This document shows positions 51,806 through 60,327 of a stretch of 64,000 nucleotides of DNA, piece after piece (the stretch's first letter is position 1; each line of letters opens with the position of its first letter). Both the position numbers and the translations under genes were made by a program. This DNA is from Streptomyces guryensis. Its GTDB lineage: Bacteria; Actinomycetota; Actinomycetes; Streptomycetales; Streptomycetaceae. The stretch covers positions 140,609 to 204,608 of the forward strand of contig NZ_JAJSBI010000019.1 in the NCBI RefSeq assembly GCF_021261325.1, given 5' to 3'. The notes beneath the pieces were generated by a model. That model searched no databases. It was not told the DNA's origin and saw nothing but the letters and a program-made list of their open reading frames with translations.

Positions 51806-53188
51806 GTGGCCGCCAGCACCCCCGATACGGCACCTGCCGCACCCGCTGGGAAGCGGGACCGCACCCACTATCTCTACATAGCCGTCATCGCAGCGGTGGC
51901 CCTCGGTATCGCCGTGGGTCTGATCTGGCCGAGCGTGGGCGTCGAGCTCAAGCCGCTCGGCACGGGCTTTGTGAACCTGATCAAGATGATGATCTCGCCG
52001 ATCATCTTCTGCACGATCGTGATCGGCATCGGCTCCGTACGGAAGGCCGCCAAGGTCGGCGCCGTCGGCGGTATCGCGCTCGGCTACTTCGTGGTGATGT
52101 CGCTGGTCGCACTGACCATCGGCCTGGTCGTCGGCAACATCCTGCACCCGGGCGACGGGCTGCACATCACCAACGCGATCAAGGCGACCGGGCACCAGCA
52201 GGTGGACAGTGAGGCGCTGCCGCCGGTCGACTTCGTGCTGTCGATCATTCCGACGACCTTCATCTCGGCCTTCACCCAGCAGCAGGTGCTGCAGACCCTG
52301 CTGGTCGCCCTGCTCACCGGTTTCGCCCTGCAGGCCATGGGCTCGGCCGGGCAGCCGATCCTGCGCGGTGTGGAGCACCTCCAGAAGCTCGTCTTCCGCA
52401 TCCTCGGCATGGTGATGTGGGCGGCCCCCGTCGGTGCCTTCGGTGCCATCGCCGCCGTCACCGGATCCGCCGGTCTCGATGCGCTGAAGCAGCTGGCCAT
52501 CCTGATGCTCGGCTTCTACGTCACCTGTTTCCTCTTCGTCTTCCTCGTGCTCGGTGCCCTGCTGCGGATCGTCGCCGGACTCAACGTCTTCACGTTCTTC
52601 AAGTACCTGGGCCGTGAGTTCCTGCTGATCCTGTCGACCTCCTCCTCCGAGTCCGCGCTGCCGCGGCTGATCGCGAAGATGGAGCACCTCGGTGTCAGCA
52701 AGTCGGTCGTCGGCATCACCGTCCCGACCGGCTACTCCTTCAACCTCGACGGCACCATGATCTACATGACCATGGCCTCGCTGTTCATCGCCGACGCCAT
52801 GGGTACGCCGATGGCGATCGGCGAGCAGATCCCGCTCCTGCTCTTCCTGCTCCTCGCCTCCAAGGGCGCGGCGGGCGTCAGCGGCGCCGGCCTCGCGACC
52901 CTGGCCGGCGGTCTGCAGTCGCACAAGCCGGCCCTGGTGGACGGCGTCGGCCTGATCGTCGGCATCGACCGCTTCATGAGCGAGGCCCGTGCCCTGACGA
53001 ACTTCGCGGGCAACTCGGTGGCCACGGTCCTGATCGGCACCTGGACCAAGGAGATCGACAAGGAGCGCGTGGGCCGGGTCCTCGCGGGTGAGCTGCCCTT
53101 CGACGAGACGACACTCCTGGACGAGGAGGAGCGGCCGCTCGCCGAGGTGCCGGAGCAGGGCGGCGAGAAGGAACTGGCGAAGGCCTGA
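51806..53188 (+). CDS. dctA: C4-dicarboxylate/proton symporter (DctA/GltP family)
   Basis: A 460-residue sodium/proton:dicarboxylate symporter with eight or more helices. Family motifs are seen as LSTSSSESALPRLIAKME, GYSFNLDGTMIYMTMA, GAAGVSGAGLATLA and FAGNSVATVLIGTW. GTG 51806 is chosen over GTG 51758 since AGGAGGG lies five bases before it. A terminator follows. It probably imports succinate, malate or fumarate under control of the adjacent kinase/regulator pair. Confidence 0.92.
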   Translation: MAASTPDTAPAAPAGKRDRTHYLYIAVIAAVALGIAVGLIWPSVGVELKPLGTGFVNLIKMMISPIIFCTIVIGIGSVRKAAKVGAVGGIALGYFVVMSLVALTIGLVVGNILHPGDGLHITNAIKATGHQQVDSEALPPVDFVLSIIPTTFISAFTQQQVLQTLLVALLTGFALQAMGSAGQPILRGVEHLQKLVFRILGMVMWAAPVGAFGAIAAVTGSAGLDALKQLAILMLGFYVTCFLFVFLVLGALLRIVAGLNVFTFFKYLGREFLLILSTSSSESALPRLIAKMEHLGVSKSVVGITVPTGYSFNLDGTMIYMTMASLFIADAMGTPMAIGEQIPLLLFLLLASKGAAGVSGAGLATLAGGLQSHKPALVDGVGLIVGIDRFMSEARALTNFAGNSVATVLIGTWTKEIDKERVGRVLAGELPFDETTLLDEEERPLAEVPEQGGEKELAKA

Positions 53189-53249
53189 GCCTCGCCCGGA
53201 CTCCGGGCGGCTGAACACTCCCCCGTCGATCAGCCGCCCGGTCGAGAAC

Positions 53250-53296
53250 GCCGAGCGGTCGGGTTCCTCCCCCGTGGACCCGACCGCTCGGCTTCT
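53250..53296 (+). terminator. terminator of the symporter gene
   Basis: GCCGAGCGGTCGGGT at 53250-53264 pairs exactly with ACCCGACCGCTCGGC at 53278-53292 and is followed by TTCT. Confidence 0.8.
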
Positions 53297-53429
53297 CCAT
53301 GTCGTCATGTTCTTCATGCCGCAATGCAGACGCCCGGTGATCCTCACCGATCTCTTACCGACGTCCACTAGCGTGCCGCGCCGGTGCAGTACACGCGCGG
53401 CGCGTTTTCGTTGGTTGGAGGCACGGGGG

Positions 53430-54212
53430 ATGAAGATCGACTGGGACCGGCGCACGTGTGCCCGCAAGGGGCACGTCACCTATGCGCCCGACGAGGCGCG
53501 CCTGAAGGCGCGGCTGCACGCGGAGACCGCTCTCGGCGACGTCTGGCGCTGTCTGCGCTGCGGCGACTTCGTGCTCGGCGAGCCGCACGGCTCGGGGCCC
53601 GCGGACCACGCGCCGCTGGTGCCGCGCGGCAAGGTCCTGCGAGACCTGTTCATCCTGCGCTTCCTGGCGATCGAGCGGGCCGTGCGCGGTGTCTTCATCG
53701 TCCTGGTGGCGCTGGCCGTATGGAAGTTCAGCAACAGCCAGGACTCGGTGCACCGGCTCTTCGACGAGTACCTCGACGTCTTCCGGCCCGTCTTCCGGCA
53801 CTTCCACTACGACCTCGACCACTCGCCGATCGTCGGCACGATCCAGAACACCTTCGGCTACAAGCACTCCACGCTGGTGCTGGTGGCCGCACTGCTCCTC
53901 GCCTACGCCCTGATCGAGCTCGTCGAGGCGGTCGGCCTGTGGTACGCCAAGCGGTGGGCGGAGTACCTCACGGTGGTCGCCACCGCCGCCTTCCTCCCCC
54001 TGGAGATCTACGAACTCACCGAGCACGTCAGCTGGTTGAAGATCGGCACGCTGGTCCTCAACGTCCTCGCCGTCCTGTACATCGCCCTCGCCAAGCGGTT
54101 GTTCGGGCTCCGGGGCGGCCGCAAGGCGTTCGAGGAGGAGCGGGAGAGCGCGTCGTTGCTGGAGGTCGAGGAGTCGGCCGGGGTGCCGTCCCACGCCGCG
54201 CCGGCCGTCTGA
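53430..54212 (+). CDS. DUF2127-type membrane protein
   Basis: A 260-residue protein. The first about 60 residues contain CRKGHV-like and CLRCGDF cysteines (TCARKGHVTYAP; WRCLRCGDFVLG), a possible zinc site. Then come four hydrophobic helices, including LVLVALAVWKF, LVLVAALLLAYALIELVEAVGLWYAKRWAEYLTVV and LVLNVLAVLYIALAKRLF, typical of DUF2127. ATG 53430 is preceded by GGAGGCACGGGG. Role unknown. The upstream gap holds the symporter terminator and no other gene. Confidence 0.88.
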   Translation: MKIDWDRRTCARKGHVTYAPDEARLKARLHAETALGDVWRCLRCGDFVLGEPHGSGPADHAPLVPRGKVLRDLFILRFLAIERAVRGVFIVLVALAVWKFSNSQDSVHRLFDEYLDVFRPVFRHFHYDLDHSPIVGTIQNTFGYKHSTLVLVAALLLAYALIELVEAVGLWYAKRWAEYLTVVATAAFLPLEIYELTEHVSWLKIGTLVLNVLAVLYIALAKRLFGLRGGRKAFEEERESASLLEVEESAGVPSHAAPAV

Positions 54213-54358
54213 GCCGCTTGTCCGACCACGGGGGAGCCCGACCGGGCGACGACGTGGACGTACGGGGGCATGGCGGACCGCCCCCGGGGGAGTGGCTGCC
54301 CGGCCCGCGCCCCGGCCGGTCTCCGGGCTGACGGGCGGACGTCCGGACGCGGGACTCC

Positions 54359-54487
54359 TCAGCAGGCCGGCGTGACCGCCTCGTCCAGCCGCGCCGGCTC
54401 CTCCTCCGCGTGCACCAGGTCCGCCGCGGCCGCCGAGTCCCGGATCGTCTCCGGACGGCTCGCCCCCGGAATCGGGACGACCCTTGC
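54359..54487 (-). pseudogene. 3' remnant of an aldo/keto reductase
   Basis: The minus strand encodes VRARVVPIPGASRPETIRDSAAAADL and EEEPARLDEAV before a stop at 54359. This is the C-terminal end of aldo/keto reductases (VVPIPGASR...ELT-EE-LARLD). Only about 40 residues remain; the rest is missing and its place is taken by the merR promoter. The remaining gap 54213-54521 shows no other gene. Confidence 0.8.
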
Positions 54488-54514
54488 CCTGACGTCGGCG
54501 TCAGGGATTACGTT
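54484..54514 (+). promoter_or_regulatory. MerR-type promoter and operator
   Basis: -35 TTGCCC (54484-54489) and -10 TACGTT (54509-54514) are 19 bases apart, the long spacer typical of MerR control. The palindrome CCCTGACG-TCGG-CGTCAGGG (54487-54506) fills it. The predicted RNA start is close to the ATG at 54522, so the mRNA may be leaderless. Confidence 0.75.
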
Positions 54515-54521
54515 CGTATGC

Positions 54522-54911
54522 ATGCGAATCGGCGAGCTGGCCGCACGGGCCGGGACCACGACGCGGACGCTCAGGTACTACGAGTCGCGCGGGCTGCTGC
54601 CCGCGCGGCGCGGCGGTAACGGCTACCGCACCTACGACGAGAGCGACCTGAAGCTGCTCCGGCAGATCCGGACGCTGCAGGACTTCGGGTTCGACCTGGA
54701 GGAGACGCGGCCGTTCGTGGAGTGTCTGCGGGCCGGACACCCGGAGGGCGACTCCTGCCCGGCCTCGCTCGCGGTCTACCGGCGCAAGCTGGACGAACTC
54801 GACGCGCTGATCGGCGAGCTGCAGGCCGTGCGGGCGACCATCGGCGTGCGGTTGGCGGCCATGGCCGACGTCGAATCACCGTTGTGCGAACTGGGAGGGC
54901 GGGAACTGTGA
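54522..54911 (+). CDS. MerR-family regulator with cysteines
   Basis: A 129-residue activator. The HTH and wing are at residues 1-70 (MRIGELAARAGTTTRTLRYY, then LLPARRGGNGYRTYDE). The dimer helix follows with CLRAGHPEGDSCP (two Cys ten apart) and a third in PLCELGG. Cysteines in this region often sense thiols, metals or oxidants. The adjacent thioredoxin gene overlaps by GTGA, which suits a thiol-redox role. ATG 54522 gives the conserved start. Confidence 0.9.
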   Translation: MRIGELAARAGTTTRTLRYYESRGLLPARRGGNGYRTYDESDLKLLRQIRTLQDFGFDLEETRPFVECLRAGHPEGDSCPASLAVYRRKLDELDALIGELQAVRATIGVRLAAMADVESPLCELGGREL

Positions 54912-55222
54912 TCGATGTGACGGACGAGGATTTCGCGGCGCAGGTGATCGGATCCGAGTTGCCGGTGCTGGTGGAGTTCACGGCGGACTGGTGCCCGCCG
55001 TGCCGGCAGATGGGGCCGGTCCTGCACGCCCTCGCCGCCGAGGAGGCCGATCGCCTCAAGGTGGTGCAGCTGAACGTGGACCGCAATCCGGTGACCACGA
55101 ACGCCTACCGGGTCCTCTCGATGCCCACGTTCATGGTCTTCCGCGGCGGTGAGCCGGTCAGGGCGATGGTGGGAGCCCGGCCCAAACGGCGGCTGCTGGC
55201 GGAGCTGGCGGACGTGCTCTGA
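54908..55222 (+). CDS. thioredoxin
   Basis: A 104-residue thioredoxin fold with active site FTADWCPPCRQM near residue 29, DRNPVTTNAYRVLSMPTFMVF and GARPKRRLLAEL. Catalyses disulfide reduction in the cytosol. GTG start overlaps the merR stop by four bases, so expression is controlled by the MerR protein through its own promoter. A strong terminator follows 38 bases after the stop. Confidence 0.93.
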   Translation: MIDVTDEDFAAQVIGSELPVLVEFTADWCPPCRQMGPVLHALAAEEADRLKVVQLNVDRNPVTTNAYRVLSMPTFMVFRGGEPVRAMVGARPKRRLLAELADVL

Positions 55223-55260
55223 ACGGTCCTGAGAGCTCACGCAGTACCACGCAGTACAGA

Positions 55261-55296
55261 AGAAATCCCCCGAGCAATTGCGATCGGGGGATTTCT
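55261..55296 (+). terminator. intrinsic terminator after thioredoxin
   Basis: AGAAATCCCCCGA at 55261-55273 pairs exactly with TCGGGGGATTTCT at 55284-55296. The T-containing 3' arm follows the stem. Confidence 0.85.
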
Positions 55297-55382
55297 CTGT
55301 GTAAGTTTAATGATTCGCGACTTCAGGAGGATTGAGTCGCAAAGAAGTTCACTGACGTCATTGTATCTGCCCGGGAGTGGAA

Positions 55383-57623
55383 TTGTCAAACAGCGATGAA
55401 ATTCGCAGGGAACAGGAATTCATCGACGCTCTGTACGCGCGCGTGGACGCACTGCGCGGGCACACCGAGGCGGGCGTCACGGATGCGCTCGCCCAGGGCA
55501 ACACGCCCATGCAGGCGCGGCTGGAGCGGGACATCCTGGTCGCCGAGCGGTCCGGGCTGCTCGCCGCGCTGAACGCCGTCGACGGTTCGCTGTGCTTCGG
55601 CCGTATCGACTTCACCTCGGGCACCAGGCACCACATCGGCCGTATCGGGCTGCGCACCGACGACGCCGAGCGCACACCGGTCCTGATCGACTGGCGTGCC
55701 GACGTCGCCCGCCCCTTCTACCTGGCCACCGGCCACACCCCCATGGGTCTGCGCCGGCGCCGGCACCTCAGCACCGAGGGGCGCCGGGTCACCGCCCTGC
55801 ACGACGAGATCCTCGACCTGGGGGACCGGGAGCGGACCGGCCACGAGGACCCGACCGGTGACGCCGTGCTGCTCGCCGCACTCGACGCCGCGCGCACCGG
55901 CCGTATGCACGACATCGTGCAGACCATCCAGGCCGAGCAGGACGAGATCATCCGGGCGCCGCACCGGGGTGTGCTGGTGGTCGAGGGCGGTCCGGGCACG
56001 GGCAAGACCGCCGTCGCCCTGCACCGGGCCGCCTACCTGCTGTACGAACACCGGGAACTGCTCGCCAAGCGGGCCGTCCTCATCGTCGGCCCCAACCCCG
56101 CCTTCCTCGGCTACATCGGCGAGGTGCTGCCCTCGCTCGGTGAGACGGGGGTGCTGCTCGCGACGGTCGGGGAGCTGTTCCCCGGCGTGAAGGCGACGGC
56201 GGTCGACAGCCGCGCGGCGGCCGAGGTGAAGGGCCGCGCCGACATGGCGGATGTGCTCGCCGAGGTCGTACGCGACTGGCAGGCACTGCCCGACCCGGTG
56301 ATCGCGATCGAGCACGACCGGGAGATCCTGATGCTCGACGACGGCCTCGTGAAGATGGCCCGCGAGCGCACCCGTGCCGCCGGGCTGCCGCACAACGTGG
56401 CCCGCGAGCACTTCGAGGGCCACATCCTCAACACGCTCACCGAGATGTACGCCGAGCGGGTCGGGACGGACCCCTTCGACGGTACGAGTCTGCTGGACCC
56501 GAGCGACATCACGCAGATCCGTGACGAGATCGCCGAGAACCCCGAAGTGTGGGCCGCCATCGACCAGTTGTGGCCGCGGATCACTCCGCAGCGCCTGGTC
56601 GCGGACTTCCTCGCCGATCCCGTCGGTCATCTCCCCGACGAGGACGCGGCTGCGATCCGCCGGCCGGTGACACGGGCGTGGACGGTGGCGGACGTACCGC
56701 TGCTGGACGAGGCGGCCGAACTGCTCGGCGTGGACGAACGGGTGGCGCGGGCGCGGGCCGACCGGGAGCGGGAGACGCAGGTCGCGTATGCGCAGGGCGT
56801 GCTCGACGTCTCGTACGCCTCCCGGACGTACGAGTTCGAGGACAAGGACGCGGAGGACTCCGAGGTCCTGTCCGCGCACGACATCATCGACGCCGAGCGG
56901 TTCGCCGAGCGGCAGGAGGAGGACGACCACCGCAGCGCCGCCGAGCGGGCGGCGGCCGACCGGACCTGGGCGTTCGGGCACATCATCGTCGACGAGGCGC
57001 AGGAGCTGTCGCCGATGGCGTGGCGGCTGCTGATGCGGCGCAGCCCGACGCGGTCGATGACGCTGGTCGGGGATCCGGCGCAGACGGCGGAGGCGGCGGG
57101 GGTCGGTTCCTGGGCGGGGATCCTGGAGCCGTATGTCGAGGATCGCTGGGAGCATGCCCGGCTCGGCGTCAACTACCGCACGCCGGTGGAGATCATGGAG
57201 GTCGCGGCTGCGGTGGTGCGGGCCGAGCGGCCGGACTTCTCGCCGCCGAGTTCGGTGCGGGCCACTGGCGTACGGCCTTGGGCCCGTGCCGTCGACGACC
57301 TGCCGCACGCGGTGGCCAAGGCGGTGGAGGAGCTGATGCCCGCGGAGGGGCGGTTGGCGGTGATTGCGCCGCGGCATCTGCACGGGAAGCTGGCCGCTCG
57401 GCTGGACGGGGTGGTGGCGGGGGAGGAGCCCGATCTGACGCGGAGGGTTGTGCTGCTCGATCCGCGTGGGGCGAAGGGGTTGGAGTTCGACTCGGTGCTG
57501 GTGGTTGAGCCGGGGCTGTATGGGACGAGTGATCTGTATGTGGCGCTCACTCGGGCTACGCAGCGGTTGGGGGTGCTGCACAGTCGGGCGCTGCCGAAGG
57601 CTTTGGCCGCGGCGTTCGCCTGA
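55383..57623 (+). CDS. helR: HelR-like RNA-polymerase-associated helicase-family protein
   Basis: A 746-residue superfamily 1 (UvrD/HelD-like) ATPase. Walker A GGPGTGKTAVALHRA is near residue 203 and DEAQELSPMAWRLL near 537, with VNYRTPVEI and VALTRATQRLGVLH at the end. An N-terminal coiled region (REQEFIDALYARVDALRGHT) can reach into RNA polymerase. HelR proteins displace rifamycin-bound polymerase; in S. coelicolor the homologue is in this neighbourhood. TTG at 55383 has GGGAGTGG upstream; GTG 55377 is an alternative. No GC-rich inverted repeat of the rifamycin-element type is visible in the 55297-55382 gap. Confidence 0.85.
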   Translation: MSNSDEIRREQEFIDALYARVDALRGHTEAGVTDALAQGNTPMQARLERDILVAERSGLLAALNAVDGSLCFGRIDFTSGTRHHIGRIGLRTDDAERTPVLIDWRADVARPFYLATGHTPMGLRRRRHLSTEGRRVTALHDEILDLGDRERTGHEDPTGDAVLLAALDAARTGRMHDIVQTIQAEQDEIIRAPHRGVLVVEGGPGTGKTAVALHRAAYLLYEHRELLAKRAVLIVGPNPAFLGYIGEVLPSLGETGVLLATVGELFPGVKATAVDSRAAAEVKGRADMADVLAEVVRDWQALPDPVIAIEHDREILMLDDGLVKMARERTRAAGLPHNVAREHFEGHILNTLTEMYAERVGTDPFDGTSLLDPSDITQIRDEIAENPEVWAAIDQLWPRITPQRLVADFLADPVGHLPDEDAAAIRRPVTRAWTVADVPLLDEAAELLGVDERVARARADRERETQVAYAQGVLDVSYASRTYEFEDKDAEDSEVLSAHDIIDAERFAERQEEDDHRSAAERAAADRTWAFGHIIVDEAQELSPMAWRLLMRRSPTRSMTLVGDPAQTAEAAGVGSWAGILEPYVEDRWEHARLGVNYRTPVEIMEVAAAVVRAERPDFSPPSSVRATGVRPWARAVDDLPHAVAKAVEELMPAEGRLAVIAPRHLHGKLAARLDGVVAGEEPDLTRRVVLLDPRGAKGLEFDSVLVVEPGLYGTSDLYVALTRATQRLGVLHSRALPKALAAAFA

Positions 57624-57662
57624 CCAGGGGTTTCGCCCCCGCCGCCCCTTCCCGTCCGGTAC

Positions 57663-57760
57663 CTGGGGGCTGCGCCCCCGGACCCCCCGCTTTGGGCCTG
57701 AACGGCCTCGTCCTCAAACGCCGGACGGGCTGAAGAATTCAGCCCCTCCGGCGTTTGAGG
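57663..57760. repeat. dispersed repeat copy 3 with large hairpin, bidirectional terminator
   Basis: Hairpin CTGGGGGC-TGC-GCCCCCG (57663-57680), box at 57696-57733, then an inverted copy. Bases 57712-57734 pair with 57738-57760 at 22 of 23 positions, around a three-base loop. It lies between convergent helR and glgB. Confidence 0.8.
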
Positions 57761-57765
57761 AGCGG

Positions 57766-60288
57766 CTACGCCGGACGCAGCCACACCGTCGACAGTGGTG
57801 GCAAGGTCAGCCTGATGCCGGCCGGGCGGCCGTGGTGGCCCTGGGGCTCCGGCTTGATGACGTCCGGGTTGGTCACGTCGCTGCCGCCGTACTTCGCGAT
57901 ATCGGTGTTCAGCGACTCGTGCCAGGCCGGCACGTCATCGGGCACACCGAGACGGTAGTCGTGGCGGACGACGGGGGAGAGGTTGGAGACCGCCAGCAGC
58001 GGGGTGCCGTCGGCGGCGAGCCGCAGGAACGCGAAGACGTTGTCCTCAGCCGCGTCGCCGACGATCCACTGGAAGCCGGCCGGGTCGGTGTCCCGCTGCC
58101 ACAGGGCAGGGGTGTGGCGGTAGACGATGTTGAGGTCGCGGACCAGGTCGCGGACCCCGCGGTGATCGGGCTCGGCGCCGTACGCCGGGTCCAGGAGCCA
58201 CCAGTCCGGGCCGTGCGCCTCCGACCACTCCGCGCCCTGCGCGAACTCCTGCCCCATGAAGAGGAGTTGCTTACCCGGGTGGGCCCACATGAAGGCCAGG
58301 TAGGCACGGAGGTTGGCGCGCTGCTGCCACCAGTCGCCCGGCATCTTCGAAACCAGTGAGCGTTTGCCGTGGACCACCTCGTCGTGCGAGATGGGCAGGA
58401 CGTAGTTCTCGCTGTACGCGTACACCATCGAGAAGGTCATCTCGTTGTGGTGGTACTTGCGGTGGATCGGCTCGTGGCTGACGTAGTCGAGGGAGTCGTG
58501 CATCCAGCCCATGTTCCATTTGAGGCCGAAGCCCAGTCCGCCGAAGCCGCCCGGGCCCCGGTGGTGCGTGGCCCGTGTGACGCCGTCCCAGGCCGTGGAC
58601 TCCTCGGCGATCGTGACCACGCCCGGCACCCGCCGGTACACCGTCGCGTTCATCTCCTGCAGGAAAGCCACCGCGTCCAGGTTCTCCCGGCCGCCGTGCT
58701 CGTTCGGGACCCACTGGCCGGGCTCGCGCGAGTAGTCGAGGTAGAGCATGGAGGCGACCGCGTCGACGCGCAGCCCGTCGATGTGGAACTCCTCGCACCA
58801 GTAGATGGCGTTCGCGACCAGGAAGTTGCGCACCTCACGGCGGCCGTAGTCGAACTCCAGCGTGCCCCAGTCGGGGTGCGCGGACCGCAGCGGGTCCTCG
58901 TGCTCGTAGAGCGGGCGGCCGTCGAATTCCGCCAGGGCCCAGTCGTCGCGCGGGAAGTGCGCAGGCACCCAGTCCATGAGGACGCCGATGCCCGCCTGGT
59001 GCAGTGCGTCGACCAGGTACCTGAAGTCGTCGGGGGTGCCGAGGCGCGCCGTGGGGGCGTAGAAGCCGGTGACCTGGTAGCCCCAGGAGCCGCCGAAGGG
59101 GTGCTCCGCGACCGGCATCAGCTCGACGTGGGTGAATCCCAGGTCCTTCACGTATGCGGGGAGCTGGTCCGCCAGTTGACGGTACGTCAGACCGGGGCGC
59201 CAGGAGGGGAGATGGACCTCGTAGACCGAGAACGGCGCCTCGTGCGCCGGGACCTCCGCGCGCTGCTCCAGCCACTGCGCGTCGTGCCACTCGTGGTGGG
59301 AGGCGGTGACGATCGACGACGTGTTCGGCGGGGTCTCCGTGCGGCGGGCCAGCGGGTCGGCGCGCAGGGTCTTGGAACCGTCGGGCCGGGTGATCTCGAA
59401 CTTGTACAGCTCGCCCTCGCCGATTCCCGGCGCGAACAGCTCCCAGACACCCGAGGAGCCGAGCGAGCGCATCGGATGGCCGGTGCCGTCCCAGAAGTTG
59501 AAGGTGCCGGCCACGCGCACACCGCGCGCGTTCGGCGCCCACACGGAGAATCGGGTGCCGGGCACTCCCTGGTGCGTCATCGGGTGCGCGCCGAGTACCT
59601 GCCACAGGTACTCGTGCCGCCCCTCGCCGATCAGATGCAGGTCGAGCTCGCCCAGCGTGGGCAGGAAGCGGTACGCGTCCTCGGTCTCCAGAGCCGTCTC
59701 CTCGTACCGCACCAGGAGCCGGTAGCCGGGGACCTCGGTCAGGGAGAGCAAAGCGGAGAAGAACCCGTCCCCGTCGTCGTGCAGCTCGGCCCGCAGGTCG
59801 GCTGCGAGGACGGTCACGGACAGCGCGTACGGCCTGAAGACCCGGAAGGCGACCCCGCCGGGGACCAGGTGGGCGCCCAGAACCGTGTGCGGGTCGTGAT
59901 GGGTACCGGAGAGCAGCCGCTCGCGGTCCCCCGCGGACACCTCGGGCGACGCGACCGGAATCGGGGCGGCGACCTTCTTGGCGGCGGTGACGCTCTTCTT
60001 GACAGCTGTCGTTGCTTTTGTGGCAGTGGCCTTTGTGGCCGTCGTCTTTTTTGCGCTCGCCTTCTTGGCCGTCGTCTTCTCTGCTGTGCTCTTCTTCGCC
60101 GGGCCTTTCTTCGCCGTTGCGTTGACCCCCGTGGTCTTCGCCGCGACGGCCTTCTTCGCGGCTGCCTTCTTGGCGGTGGTCTTCGCCGCCGCCTTCTTCA
60201 CCGATTTCTTGGGCTCGGTCGCCTTCTCCGCGGCCTTCGCGGCCTTCTTCTTCGGATCCGAACCGCTGGGCGTGGGGCGGGGGGTCAC
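57766..60288 (-). CDS. glgB: 1,4-alpha-glucan branching enzyme with histone-like tail
   Basis: An 840-residue enzyme that adds 1,6-branches to alpha-glucan. Catalytic Asp near 508 (DGLRVDAVASMLYLD), Glu near 561 (TIAEESTAWDG) and Asp near 635 (ISHDEVVHGKRSL) are present, with N-terminal CBM48 parts (RVAGTFNFWDGTGHPM). Unusually, residues about 10-105 are Lys/Ala/Thr-rich like a histone H1 tail (KKAAAKTTAKKAAAKK...). GGAGG precedes the GTG at 60288. It is read with mak-treS-glgE, the GlgE pathway, in one direction. Confidence 0.94.
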   Translation of the reverse strand: MTPRPTPSGSDPKKKAAKAAEKATEPKKSVKKAAAKTTAKKAAAKKAVAAKTTGVNATAKKGPAKKSTAEKTTAKKASAKKTTATKATATKATTAVKKSVTAAKKVAAPIPVASPEVSAGDRERLLSGTHHDPHTVLGAHLVPGGVAFRVFRPYALSVTVLAADLRAELHDDGDGFFSALLSLTEVPGYRLLVRYEETALETEDAYRFLPTLGELDLHLIGEGRHEYLWQVLGAHPMTHQGVPGTRFSVWAPNARGVRVAGTFNFWDGTGHPMRSLGSSGVWELFAPGIGEGELYKFEITRPDGSKTLRADPLARRTETPPNTSSIVTASHHEWHDAQWLEQRAEVPAHEAPFSVYEVHLPSWRPGLTYRQLADQLPAYVKDLGFTHVELMPVAEHPFGGSWGYQVTGFYAPTARLGTPDDFRYLVDALHQAGIGVLMDWVPAHFPRDDWALAEFDGRPLYEHEDPLRSAHPDWGTLEFDYGRREVRNFLVANAIYWCEEFHIDGLRVDAVASMLYLDYSREPGQWVPNEHGGRENLDAVAFLQEMNATVYRRVPGVVTIAEESTAWDGVTRATHHRGPGGFGGLGFGLKWNMGWMHDSLDYVSHEPIHRKYHHNEMTFSMVYAYSENYVLPISHDEVVHGKRSLVSKMPGDWWQQRANLRAYLAFMWAHPGKQLLFMGQEFAQGAEWSEAHGPDWWLLDPAYGAEPDHRGVRDLVRDLNIVYRHTPALWQRDTDPAGFQWIVGDAAEDNVFAFLRLAADGTPLLAVSNLSPVVRHDYRLGVPDDVPAWHESLNTDIAKYGGSDVTNPDVIKPEPQGHHGRPAGIRLTLPPLSTVWLRPA

Positions 60289-60327
60289 GGGCGGCGCCTC
60301 CTCGGCGAAGGTAAAGGTGAGGTCGGG

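Noticed and set aside
55332..55352. Seven-codon leader peptide starting TTG after AGGAGGA
   Set aside because: The ribosome site is only one base from the start, too close for use.
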